DNA of 64,000 bases. Source: Cucumis sativus. Lineage: Eukaryota; Streptophyta; Magnoliopsida; Cucurbitales; Cucurbitaceae. Of the stretch, positions 22,000 through 34,008 are shown piece after piece. The notes below the pieces were generated by a model. The model was not told the DNA's origin. It did no database searches and worked only from the letters and a program-made list of their open reading frames with translations. The position numbers and the translations under genes are program-made. Each line of letters opens with the position of its first letter. Position 1 is the stretch's first letter. Where the stretch lies: NCBI RefSeq assembly GCF_000004075.3, contig NC_026661.2:18504307-18568306 (forward strand). The letters are read 5' to 3'.

Positions 22000-23590
22000 C
22001 TACAAGTGAACTTGCATGAGCCTACTGTCTCCTTCAGCAAGGTCCAGGAGTAGCCCAACGTGGTCCCGAGACAGTCCAAGGATGACTACGACATATGCCC
22101 ACGACATTGGCAGGCAGCTCTCGTGGACAACTCACAAGCCCCGCACGCGTGCCATGACAAGTGCCCATGACAGTCGAGTGTCAGCCCACGACACAGCCCC
22201 ATGGCACGGCCATAGGCGCCCGACACCAGTGCCCACCATCGGGCACATGCGCATGGCTAGGCGGCAAGCCAAGCAACCGCGCGCGCCCCAGACACGACCG
22301 CCCATGCTCGCCCAGGCATGGCGCGCGCGCAGTGTCACAATCGTAGCATTTCAACCTCGAGACGGACGATTGTGCGGCACTTGTTCTAACTCACGAACAA
22401 GTCAGCCGATCAAAATCCAAGAGTTGTAGGTAACGTCGATGTATGTCGTAACCTTCCTTTGCATTTTAGGGAAATTTTATTTATAAAACGTGGGAAAGAA
22501 AGGAATACATTGAAATAGACGTTACAATAAGCATTAAAGACTGTCAATTGCAATGAAAAATGGTTGCTTACAAAGAGTACAACTAATGCTTGGGCGGGGA
22601 TTCAACTGGTATGCCTCCCCTATAATACATTTTGAAAATTTTCTTCTCTGGCAGGCTTGCATATGAAAATGCCGAAATGTCACACCCAAACTTTATGACC
22701 TAGAATGGAAAGCAAACACCTAAACTAGTTAAGTAAAAATGGGATAAACTGGGGGTAATCGGAGCATATAACCAAAGGTAAACACACTTTTAAAAAATAT
22801 GTCCATGACATGCAGCCCACGCCTGCGACAGGCGCGCGCACCCATGTACAGACGCCCTGAGAACCTCCCAGAAGCTTCCAGTAGCACGCCTATGCTCGGC
22901 CTAGACAGCCCCAGAAGCCTCTAGAACGCCCGAGACAGTGCTGGAACGTGCTGGAATGCGCGGAAAGCTCCCGAGAAGGCACCTAAACGTGCTGGATGAT
23001 GTGCTGGAACACTCTAGAAGGCTATTATGACGGTCAGGAAGTGTCATGAAAGGTCTAGTTCTGTCTAGAATGTTCTAGGCTTCCTTGTAAGGTACTAAAT
23101 GGTCTTGTATCATCTAGAAACTCCCTTGGCCGACCTTCTAAGGCCCAAGGTCGGTGGGAGAGGTCTATAAATATTTGGGGAGGGCCTCATTTGTACCAAG
23201 CCTTGCAACCTTGCATCTTGGCATGTCTTAGCCAAGCAAGGTCTCCTTGCCCATGGCACCCCATGGCAAGAGACAACATATTTGTACCAAAATGTGTATT
23301 TATCTATACTTGGAATGTAATGTATCATTCCCAAGACGTATCCATCCAAGCTCCCTTATTCTTCCAACCTCTCTCATGTCTTGCAACCAACCTAATTACT
23401 TCCGCTGCAACACGTTGACGTAGTGCTTGGTGCACTACCCCTTCCCGAAAGGCTTACTTGGCTACGTGGGCATTATAGTTAGCCAAGTGCCGCACGTATG
23501 GTTAGCTTCAGACTCTAACCACGTGAAACTACGCCGCTCTGACTCTTCATGACGATGGAATCCTAATCACTGTAGGAACCGTATATTTCT
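22000..23590. mobile_element. GC-rich LTR-retrotransposon-like fossil
   Basis: A sharp rise in GC over AT-rich surroundings. A segment starting TGTCACACCC at about 22678 runs through a TATA box (TCTATAAATATTTGGGG near 23162-23178) and a short inverted repeat just before it (CCGACCTT...AAGGTCGG), an arrangement like the U3-R-U5 of a long terminal repeat. The preceding GC-rich part (22016-22430) is probably another piece of the same or a related element. No gag or pol domain is recognisable, so it is a decayed remnant or solo LTR. Family uncertain; Ty3/gypsy is only a guess. Ends are approximate. Confidence 0.45.
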
Positions 23591-23659
23591 TTGTATTTAT
23601 CTTTTTTTTCATTCTTTTGGATTATTTTATGCCTGATTAAATTTGCATATTGTGTTTAG

Positions 23660-23863
23660 GCGGAAAAGATTGCAGCCGTTGTAGCAGCTGCAAGGCTCTA
23701 TGTGGAATCTTACTGGCCTAGCTTGTTTGCTAAATTGGCGGCGAAGAGGAACATTGGGAACCTTCTTCTTAATGTTGGTTGTGGAGGTGGCGCTGCGGCT
23801 CCCGTGGCTGTAGCTGCTCCTACTGCCAGTGCTGCTGTCGTGCCTCCCATCGAGGAAAAGAGG
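23660..23863 (+). pseudogene. Orphan exon of 60S acidic ribosomal protein P1
   Basis: 68 open codons bounded by a good acceptor (TTGTGTTTAG) and donor (AGG|GTATGC). The translation includes [40 protein letters not shown], a Gly/Ala-rich hinge and a short EEKR end, matching the middle of plant P1 stalk proteins (usual form [11 protein letters not shown]...NVGxGGG). The first exon (starting around MSxGE) was not found back to the PMEI gene, and the acidic C-terminal exon (DDDMGFSLFD type) was not found before the U2 gene. It is best read as a fragment; the LTR-like element ends about 70 bp upstream, so an insertion in intron 1 is possible. Confidence 0.75.
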
Positions 23864-24710
23864 GTATGCGGATGAATTTTTAACTTTTCTTCATTTTAAA
23901 GAACTTTTGCTGTAACTTCCCATTTACGCATGATTTTGAATAAAGATTGAACTGTTCAACGGTTGCCAATATAGTTCTTTTTTTTTTTTTTTTTTTTTTT
24001 GCAATCAACCCATTCGCCTCCTTTTTCCCTTGGATTCAGCTTATTCCATTAAGAGGCTTTCTTTGGTTTGTAGGATTTTAATAGGAAGCTGTTGGGTGGG
24101 TAGCTTAATTTTGTTTGCATCTTTTCACTCTTTTATCTTAATTACTTTACATTGCAATTAGATCAAACTTAATTATGATAGGAGTTCTTTGGTTAAACAG
24201 TGGAACCACGTTATCTTAATTTTCTTGGTGTATGGTTTCTAGGTTTAGTTGATAAGCATTTACTATGTTATTTCATTTGTTGATATTGTAAAAGTAATAT
24301 TTGGCTTTAAATTCGATAGTAGGTGATACGTGTGCTGCATGCAACCATGCCAATAGAGTGAAGTCAAGTTTGATGTTAACGGCATATCTATAATTGGAAA
24401 CACTATTGCGTACTACCAGCTCTTAAAACTACAAAACAACCCCACCAAGCCTTTGTCATTAACGAGATTATACCGTTCCTCATCATCAATACACAATGGT
24501 GCTTCTTATCCTTTTATTTATTGAAAGGGTTGAGGGCTTTGTTATCCTTTTTATTGAATGACAACCAAATACGAATAAATGAAAAGAAACTAAACTAAGA
24601 AGAAAAGTTGGAGAAAGATATGATAGTTCATATTCACAGACTAGACAAAAGAAAGTCTACTAGACTTACCATTCTTCTAAATTCATTTGTTACTTACTTT
24701 ATATGAAAAT
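23864..24710. other. Spacer with a T-run
   Basis: Holds a run of about 23 T at 23978-24000 and otherwise plain AT-rich sequence. I looked for the missing last exon of P1 and did not see it. Confidence 0.5.
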
Positions 24711-24724
24711 TTTGGGCTTAAATG

Positions 24725-24923
24725 TTGGAGGGGTGCGCCAAGCCCAAGCTGTAGTGTAACGCAAAGGCGACGCTCAAAGGCCCCAATAGCAAGCTATTGT
24801 GATGGACCCTTCCCCTAGAAAAATAAATTTAATATCATGTGGGCCGATGGCCCACGTATCAGATATTAAACTGATAAGAACAGATACTACACTTGATCTT
24901 AGCCAAAAGGCCGAGAAAGGTAT
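24725..24923 (-). ncRNA. U2: U2 spliceosomal snRNA, copy 1
   Basis: Minus strand begins ATACCTTTCTCGGCC and continues with the branch-site recognition segment GTGTAGTATCTG, the stem-loop CGTGGGCCATCGGCCCAC, and ends TGGCGCACCCCTCCAA; 199 nt, against about 196 for known plant U2. U2 pairs with the intron branch site in the spliceosome. The 5' half is identical to the other three copies, while the 3' half differs from them at several places, so it is the most divergent member. Conserved RAGCCYAAA follows 5 nt after the 3' end. Confidence 0.93.
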
Positions 24924-24946
24924 GCTTATCGATGTCTGTTGCCGTC

Positions 24947-24998
24947 GTTTTTATCATCAATTTCAGCCTCCATCTACTCCGAACTATTCGATGTGGGA
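24947..24998 (-). promoter_or_regulatory. U2 promoter, copy 1 (USE and TATA)
   Basis: TCCCACATCG, the plant snRNA upstream sequence element, is exact at 24989-24998. The TATA-like box is weak, GATAAAAA at 24948-24955, with 33 bp between the two, the spacing used for Pol II snRNA genes. The G in place of T makes it poorer than in the other copies. Confidence 0.8.
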
Positions 24999-24999
24999 A

Positions 25000-25680
25000 T
25001 ATTGCCAGATTTACACCTCCTATTATTTTTCTGATGCGGAGTCGGAAGCTCTGCTTTTCTCTCTCTTCTTTATTTACTTCCTAGTATTTTTTTTCTCACT
25101 AATGGTGTTCAACCCAAGAATTAAACTAATTTTCAATCATAGATAAAATGAGATATAATTAAAAAAAATTATGTTTGGATTAAACATTTTATTAAAAACT
25201 AGTTCAGTTATGGTAATTCTCAATTAAATCCTATTTTTGAATGTTTTTATACTTTATGATCACATTTGCGTTCTACCCTCAATTTGACACGTATTCATTC
25301 TAATCTCTCTTATTTCCATTAATCATGATTACATTCCAACTCTCTAAATACTTTAATTTTTAACTGTGTTTGGTTTTAAATTTTTGCCCAAATGTGAATT
25401 CCTATAGAAGAATATTTGAAGCATTGAATTGGCTTAGAGCTGGAAAATGTATCATTTTGGTGCAAAGTTGTAACATATAGTTATGACCAAACTCCCCTTT
25501 ATTAATAAATTATTTTTGCCACAACCATGCAAACAACAAAAAGATATATATTTTTTATTAGTAATTACTCATCATCTATGCACACCTTTTTAAAAGGTTA
25601 TTAATAGGTTTTGATTCAATTCAGTTTCCATTGCCTTTAAACCAAATCGAAAAAAAAAAAAAATGATAACTTAAATTTTA
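25000..25680. other. Spacer upstream of U2 copy 1
   Basis: AT-rich sequence after the promoter; no coding exon or repeat recognised. Confidence 0.45.
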
Positions 25681-25689
25681 TCAAGATAA

Positions 25690-26520
25690 GTGAAGTATAT
25701 GTATGACTCATCAAGGAGTTGAGGAGAACGCTTAGGAGGGTTGAACTTAGAAATGAAGAGTCTAGACTGGTATGAGCCTAGAGAAACTTCGACATGAAAA
25801 GAAGCCTAAGCCTAAAAATTTCTATGCATGATGAGCCTAGTATGTATTAAGCTTGGAGAAGTCTAAACATTGAAGGTCTGAGTTTAGTGGAGCTTAGTAA
25901 ATCAACACAGAGCTCAAGTTATCAATGAAAAACTAAATAAAGCGCAAAATACCTATGAGGGTAGCATAAGAAAGCTTACATAATCCTTGAGTAGAGTTTA
26001 GAATGAACTCATATGAAGGGTCTAATGAGTGAAACAGTGAAAAGTAAGAAGTTGTGAACTCTTGGACTCATAATGTAAAGAATTGATAAGATATAAAGTT
26101 GATGTTTTTTTTTTATAATGAAACCCACCAACCGTTTGGGCCAAACACGAAGTCGAGTTCTATATTCTTACTTTCCAACTTCTTAAACCAAACACATTTG
26201 TAGTACACATGAGACCCTAAAAGAACTCAAAGAGCCTCATGTGACGAGTCTATAGTAACTTAGAAAATCCATCGGACGAACGAAGGAAAACTCAAAGAAC
26301 CGTTTGGAGAAAGCTTAAGTCCAGTAGAGTTTAAAAAACCCATGATATAGACTAGAGAATCCATGAAGATAGTCTAATAAGCTTAGTAAACCAAAAGGAA
26401 AGTTAGAGTAAACTCAAATGAATCATGGAAGCCTATTGAGAGCTTAAAGAATCTATGTGGGTAAGCTCAGAGAACTCGTAAATGAGTCTACAAGAGTCCA
26501 ATAAACGCATGAAAATAGTG
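25690..26520. repeat. Degenerate field of short related units
   Basis: Variants of AGCTTAGAGAACCCATGAA recur about every 30-50 bp: GAGCCTAGAGAAACTT, AAGCTTGGAGAAGTC, GGAGCTTAGTAAATC, GAGCTTAAAGAATC, AAGCTCAGAGAACTC, with GAGTCTA phrases between them. It looks like an old tandem array that has diverged. No open frame crosses it. Confidence 0.5.
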
Positions 26521-26891
26521 TAACCACTTATCAAATTAACAAAGCTATATATAACCAACCAAATTCCATAGACCAACGGTCCAAAATGCCTTATATTACA
26601 ATTGGAGCTGACAACAAGGAGCGTATAGATGCTAAGCTTTTACACGTATTTTTTTATTTAGAAAAACGTATTTTTTTATTTAGAAAAAAGAAAGAAAAAG
26701 ACGTATACATAATTGTAAGAAGACACTCGTCAAAACAATTTTTTTCCCTTTTTCCCCTAACCATCCTAACAACTAAAATTTATATAAAAATATTAAATTT
26801 TTGTGTATTCCCAATACAATGAGAAAAACCTCAATTCTTTTATTTCTTTAAATACTAAAAATCCAAAACTTGTTTGTTTTACAAACAAACC
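26521..26891. other. Spacer
   Basis: AT-rich; contains a short duplicated phrase TACACGTATTTTTTTATTTAG / AAACGTATTTTTTTATTTAG near 26640-26690. No gene. Confidence 0.4.
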
Positions 26892-26971
26892 AGTATTTCA
26901 ATTAAAATAAGAACATTGTTTTAGAAAATGTAGTATTTCAATTAAAATAAGAACATTGTTTTAGAAAATGT
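26892..26971. repeat. 40-bp unit, two perfect tandem copies
   Basis: AGTATTTCAATTAAAATAAG...GAAAATGT at 26892-26931 is repeated exactly at 26932-26971. Confidence 0.92.
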
Positions 26972-27069
26972 ATACATAAAAGAAAAGTCGTACTTCTACA
27001 AATGGTTGGTTTGAACAAAAAACCGAATTTCTCCTTGTGAAAATTCGCTAATATTGGAGACCCAATCCG

Positions 27070-27480
27070 CATCCATGCTTTTACTAATCTCTACTCGACT
27101 TCGATCTAATAAGGTTCAATAATTTTGATTGCATACGAAAAATAAGTGCCTGAAAATCGTTTCGAAAATTAAATAAGTACAGGTTCCACTTTTCAAATTC
27201 CTAGGAAATCCAACAGTAGATCAAGATAAGGTATCTAACTGATCTGTCTGCTACAATGAAAATCTTTAGGCTCAAAAATTGGAGGGGTGCGCCAAGGCCC
27301 AAACAGTAGTGCAACGCAAGGGCAACGCTCAAGGGCCCAATAGCAAGCTATTGAGATGGACCCTCCCCCTAGAAAAATAAATTTAATATCATGTGGGCCG
27401 ATGGCCCACGTATCAGATATTAAACTGATAAGAACAGATACTACACTTGATCTTAGCCAAAAGGCCGAGAAAGGTATGCT
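27070..27480. repeat. Segment nearly identical to 35162-35573 (contains U2 copy 2)
   Basis: About 410 bp, covering the U2 gene and 209 bp of its 3' flank, equals 35162-35573 base for base except for one C missing from a C-run in the U2 3' half. Similarity drops sharply just beyond the U2 transcription start. Distance between copies is 8.09 kb. Confidence 0.95.
27279..27477 (-). ncRNA. U2: U2 spliceosomal snRNA, copy 2
   Basis: Same landmarks as copy 1 (ATACCTTTCTCGG start, GTAGTA branch-site pairing region, CACCCCTCCAA end); 199 nt. It differs from copy 3 only by one C fewer in the GGGCCC(C) run of the 3' half. The stem-loop near the middle of the 3' half reads ATAGCTTGCTAT, intact. RAGCCYAAA element (GAGCCTAAA, 27265-27273) lies 5 nt beyond the 3' end. 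Confidence 0.95.
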
Positions 27481-27500
27481 CTTCAAATCCTTCCATCACT

Positions 27501-27551
27501 TATTTTATAGTCACATCTCCCTCTCTCTTTTACAAACTAATCGATGTGGGA
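27501..27551 (-). promoter_or_regulatory. U2 promoter, copy 2 (USE and TATA)
   Basis: USE TCCCACATCG at 27542-27551 and TATA box TATAAAATA at 27501-27509. Spacing of USE to TATA and of USE to start matches copies 3 and 4 exactly. Confidence 0.88.
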
Positions 27552-28860
27552 ATTATCATTCTGCATTCATATTTTCCCTTCTTTTTCCCTTCATAAGCAT
27601 TGAACACTTGGCATAGTTTTTAACAACTGGAGTATTTTTTAAGAGTCATACACGGTCGAAGCACGTTGATGGGTTCAGTGTCAACAAACAAGTGAGATAT
27701 AACTTAGGATTAAAATATCGATTTGAGATTTCATTTTTACGAATGTATTCATAAAATATCCATATCATCTCAGTGTGTGTTTTTAGAAACCATGAATTTA
27801 TTAAAATTATTTAAATTAATAATTAAGTTGTTTTTATATCGTTATCAGTATTTTTGTTCCGATTGAACCAAGTATATGACATATTTTGTATTTTAGAAGT
27901 ATTTATAAGAGATGACGGAAATATTCAATAGTTAATATCGTTTGGATTTATGATATATTGATATTTCAAAGGATATTTTAATTCTTGACTTCGATTAATA
28001 AATTAAAATTTCAAATTCTCAAGTTCTTACCTAAGTTGTTGAACTGCAAAAGAAAATAAAACTTGGAGTTAATTGATTGTGATTTTAAGAAACATAAAAT
28101 AAAAATACTAAGAAAATTAATTTATACGCATAAATATTGTTAAAATGACTAAAATTACATATTTTTGTTAGTTTCGCTAATATATACTTAATATTAAAGA
28201 AGAAAACTGTTGCAATGAAGTAAATAGTAGTGATTTTCACAAACATTGGTAGGTTTCTCGTATTCTCCAATTAGTCTATTTTTTTAGTACAAGAGTATAC
28301 TTGAGTACGTGAAATTTTGATTTTAATGTATATATATAGTTATGATTTATTAGCACGTCCTAACTGGCTCACTCGTGAGAGTTAGTCTAATCGATAAAGC
28401 TAACAAAATTGGGATTTTTTTAAGAAAAAAAACAACTTATCAACACTTTATCCATAAAAAAAAAGTAGTACGTGACAAAATTGCACCGTAAAAATTTGTC
28501 CACTTTGCCATTTTTTACGGAGCAAATTGTTTTTGTTTCCAAAAATATATTTATAAATTAAACATTCAAGAGTACTTTCGGAAGAAAAGCTTGGATAGAC
28601 AATTACCATCAGGTTTCTATATTCACTAATCACTGCCTAACCTTTCATCAAATCAATGAGAAAAAACAAAATCAAATCCGAAGCTTATTGGAATACTAGA
28701 ACTGATTCTCATAAAGTTGGGATCCAAACAGAAGTTAATTGAAACAAAATGATATAAGTTTTGGTAGGAAGTGAAACTAAAGAAAGAAATGGAATATCAA
28801 CTATTTGTATATGATGTTTCATCTTCTTATACAGCAATCACTAATGGCTATTATACATCA
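27552..28860. other. Spacer between U2 copy 2 and OEP16-4
   Basis: AT-rich, no gene or clear repeat seen. The right end approaches the 3' untranslated region of OEP16-4. Confidence 0.45.
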
Positions 28861-29162
28861 AGGTAGTGAGTTACTTTCTCAATCTTTCCGGCTTTAACTG
28901 CCCAGAAGTTAGCTGCAATCGTGAAGATCAAATCCAATTGAAACAACGAGGTTACATTCTCTCTTTCAACAGATACAGACTAACATTTGTCCACGCAGCA
29001 AACAATTTTGTTGAATAATGAGAAAAACTTGCTGAATCCTGGACAAGAGATAGTAATATTGTAAAAAATTTCATAATCTAAGCACGTAGCCTGTCATTCA
29101 CAAGTGGAAATGGTGGGAAATGTTCAAATACCGAGTAACTCACCGTTCCTACAAGAGGTATT

Positions 29163-31995
29163 CTAAAGTGATCTTGAATATTCAGCTGCAGCGCTGAAGG
29201 CAGAGACAAGGGCAGCCATCCCAACTACCTGTGACCAACTCCTAGTCTTTGTAGCAATGGCTGCTCCTGCGACTGCACCCGCGATCAAACCATTCAACTG
29301 CCAAATGGAAAAAAGAGGGGTAAAGATATATTTTGTTCACTTAAGTTTCTGTTAACTTGGTCGCTGGAGGAGTAGGTATTTCTGGCATGAAAATCATTCG
29401 AACAAGAAATGAGAAATGAAATGTATTCAAGATGAAAGCAAAAGATCAACCTATTTAGTAAACATACATTTCCAAAAAGACAATGCATATCTGATATCCA
29501 AATAGTTGTAAGCCAAGCTTATTGACTATAAGATGTGTAACAACTAAGGGCCACACTTTTTAAATCAGGAAACTCAAACTTTCATTGAGAGAAAATAAAC
29601 CAGAAACTAACCTACAAGAAAGGCTCCAGTCCAAAAAAAAAAGTATCGGGCCTAAAGAAGAATTTTAAAAAATATAATGACGCAAATGCTCACAAGACAT
29701 AAAACCTAGCCAGGATTAAACCTCCTCTAAGCACACCAAAGAAAACTGCAGTCTTGCAATGTTTTCTTCAAGGAAATAGTTTATGTTAGGCAAGTTTCAA
29801 TATATCAGGCAGCAATTAATTGTTTTCTTAAGAAGAAACATTGATCGACAATAAATTCTCAATGAAAATACAAGTCTGCATAAATGGTCCTCAAATTCCA
29901 AATACAGTTGAGTGTTCATCTACCAAGAGTTGCAGTAACAATTCCAAGTAAAAAGGTCAGTTATTTTCTCCTGTCAACAATTTTCAGAATTGGATCCCGC
30001 AAGTGACACAGGATTTCTACATCAAGTTTTTAAATGTGTTTCATTGAAGTTAAAATTCTATTTAACCAAAATAAAGAAAAGTATGATAGAAACTAAAATA
30101 GGACCGTAATGTATTGTAGTATAAAAGGTAAAGAAACTTACAAAATAAGCCAAGTAATTGAGAAATTTGAACCCTCCCCTCTTGAGATCTCTCTCAAATT
30201 CTAATTCATTCACCACAATAATGGTTATCTTCTTCATTTCTCTCCCCAGTATTTTACAACCAACAAGAATAACAGACCCCTAGCAAATTACTGATGTATC
30301 CTTAATACTCTAATAAGATCCTGATAGCATTCCTATCAACGTAATGATAAACTAATAAAGAAAATTTAAGACACTTTTAACAAGATAAATTCTACAAATG
30401 CTAGATTGTTCCTTCATGGTTCAAGGAATTAATTTATATTTTAGAAAAGTAAATCTTTTCAAAATGGCTGAATCAAAACCCTTGATAGTGTTGTAAATAC
30501 TTTTGGATGGCTCTATATTTCCACTCACCCATTTTTTTCCCACAAAAAGGTAATCAGGTGGTAAAAACTGCTCAACCTAGGCAACCTTCACTCAAAACCT
30601 AGTAAAAAAGGCGAGATTCCCAATAAATATATTTCGAAAGTAACTGAAAAGATGAGACTCATACCAACATTAGGATGTAAGTATAATACAAAGCCAAACA
30701 CTAATCATGTTATGAACCCAAATCAAAAAGATAAAATAGACCTCATGATATTTGTATGATTTATGAGTTACTCCTTCGACTGCCATTGGTTTTGGAGATG
30801 GACTCAACCCTATAATATGAATCTGACCCAACAACGGTGAACTCAAAGAGACACCATCTTGAGATGCATTTTGTGTACCCATATTAGAAGAATTAATATA
30901 CCTCGCAGTATTTATAAGATACATGAATTACTTCTCTCATTGTAATTTGGTTATGAGGTGGAGCCCACTATTATCAGATTAACCATAACTGGTATATAAT
31001 ATATTAGTTGGTAACCTGTAGAGGTTCTAAGATAAACATAGAGTTCAACAGAATCAGAGCCTTTCCAATGATATGGCTTTAGATGGAAATGATATGAAGT
31101 ATTATGATTCTTCCACACCCTTTACATTTGTCTGTCACCAGAAATCTCATCTTTTCTTGAGGTATTATTCACTCAAAAAGAGGGAGGCATTTTTGGGTTA
31201 CCCATCTAATGCACGATGAACTAAGGAAGGTCAAGTTCTGGGAATACAGCTAGGCAACCTTCACAGTGGATACATTCAAACAAATGATAAATATGAAAAT
31301 GAATCATTTCATGAGTGTGACTAACCCAATCATTCCTCTTTCTATATCTTTGAATCCCACAGTGAGTCAGAGTAAAAGTTCCAGCAACAAGTCCTACAAC
31401 CCAAAATTTTTAGCTATTTCTTCCACCAGAACAAAACCAAGCAAAAATATCAGCCACAAACACAGCTCAACAATTTATAAGGCCAAAATACTAAGATAGT
31501 CAACCATTACCACATTGAAAGCCGTATTTTCCGACAGACCTTGCCTGCAAAATAGATCACAAAGACACGATTTCAGATCGGACAGACGCCACCACAACTC
31601 CACAATCTCAATCTCAATCAAATAAAAGGAAATCAAAGCAAAATAGCAAGTGTATGGTACCACGAAAGCAGCATGGGCGACGCCAGTGAGGCCTGTAAGA
31701 GAGAAAACGAAGTAAGTGTAGAAGATAAAGTGAAGTGGAAGAATCAATGGGTAAGAGTAGATTTTCGAAAATTGAGCTTCAGATTACCATTTTTACGGGA
31801 ATTGTACGGACCCAAACACAAACCCCATAGAGCGCCGGCCTGAAGATGAACAGGAGCAGGCAATTCAGAGGAAGAAATTAAAGAAAATGAATGATAGTTC
31901 GATAAATTGTTCGTAAAGTTTACCGTTCCGACGCGAATGCTGGATTCGACGGCGAGGGAAGAACAAGGAACGACGCCGTTGAGTTCGTCTTCCAT
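29163..31995 (-). CDS. OEP16-4: Outer envelope pore protein 16-4 homologue (TIM17/22/23 superfamily)
   Basis: Coding exons (minus): 31924-31995, 31788-31839, 31661-31692, 31511-31544, 31326-31393, 29163-29297; 130 aa. The protein begins MEDELNGVVPCSSLAVESSI and carries RVGTAGALWGLCLGP, KYGFQCGLVAGTFTLTHCG, QRYRKRNDWLNGLIAG and AVAGAAIATKTRSWSQVVG, matching plant OEP16-4 as I recall it. Gly/Ala-rich membrane helices of the TIM22/OEP16 type make an amino-acid or preprotein-type channel of the plastid outer envelope; the transported solute for this member is not settled. Exon 5 is isolated by a 2-kb intron, found by homology. A further intron in the 3' untranslated region (donor at 29143, acceptor at 28913) looks likely. 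Confidence 0.85.
30720..30970. repeat. Dispersed repeat in the OEP16-4 large intron
   Basis: Shares phrases with 60780-61010: ATTTATGAGTTACTCCT, CCATTGGTTTT, CCCAACAACGGTGAACTC, CACCATCTTGAG and TGGTTATGAGGTGGAGCCC. Similar to widespread plant interspersed repeats, probably LTR-element debris. Boundaries uncertain. Confidence 0.45.
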
Positions 31996-32860
31996 CTTCC
32001 AATTCTCAATTTCCTTCGAAGCTCGTATGCTGAGAGCTCTGTGTCTACCAAGTTCCAACCATACTACGTCGTTTTGATTTTTGAATTTTGTTCCCTCTTT
32101 CTTGTTTTTGGAGAGTATTGTTCGGTTGAACCCGGAACCTTTTATCTACAATAACGTACATGTGAATATGCAGGTGCGTGTTGGCAATTTTATTCCCTTT
32201 CCTTCCTTTTGCAAAAAAAGAAGAAAATGCATCAATAATAATCAATGCATCTCTTAACCCAAAAGTTCATAACTTATTAAGTTGCATTTCTTTTTTTTTC
32301 TCTACAAATTTACAAACTCTCAATTTCATCTATAATTGCGACTGCTATCCCATGTTTTGATCATAAATATTGTTTAAAAAGTTGTTTACTTTTGTTTTGA
32401 AATTATAGCGCATATATGTTATACAAAACTAGTGAGCATCCATCATTATGTGCTTTATATTTAGTATTAGAATTAGGTTGAGTCTTGTCTTCATATTGTT
32501 ATTGTATTTGTAACTCACAATGTAACTTTGTATATTGTTGAATTCGTTAATTTTTGTATTTGTATGAATCTTTCAAGTGAAAAAGTTGTAGACGCAATTG
32601 AGTTAATGAGTTATTTACTTGAACGTAAATTTTCTACGACATTTTCTCACGCCAAAGATCATTGATTTATTGTTAAACTTTTTTTTGGGTACATAATTAG
32701 TTTGTTTAGAAAGGTCCAAATTTTTGGAAGAATTAGTTATACAATTTAAAGTTAAAAAGGGTCAATGAAGGAAGAGGATATTTTTACAAATTCGAAGTGA
32801 AATGAGTTATTTCTGCTTAAAAGAAAACAAATCTCCTTCGTGCTTTAAAACACAAACTCA
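31996..32860. other. Head-to-head intergenic region, OEP16-4 / eL22
   Basis: 0.9 kb between the two start codons. No other gene; AT-rich in the middle. Confidence 0.5.
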
Positions 32861-32869
32861 AAACCCTAA
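32861..32869 (+). promoter_or_regulatory. Telo-box of the eL22 gene
   Basis: AAACCCTAA, the telo-box found near the start of most plant ribosomal protein genes, 61 bp before the ATG. It is usually bound by Myb-like or Pur-alpha factors and boosts expression in dividing cells. Confidence 0.65.
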
Positions 32870-32929
32870 ATTCAGCGCCGATTGTTCAATACATCTTTGC
32901 AGGAAGTTAGAGCAAAGCAGAAGCAAAAA

Positions 32930-34008
<1,079 letters not shown>

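Noticed and set aside
22016-22429. 137-residue frame rich in Arg, Thr and His
   Set aside because: High GC removes stops by chance; composition is odd and no domain is seen. It lies in the LTR-like fossil.
24799-25146. Open frame starting MMDPSPRKINLISCGPMA, and similar frames over the other three U2 genes
   Set aside because: These are translations of the reverse complement of U2 snRNA; conservation belongs to the RNA on the minus strand.
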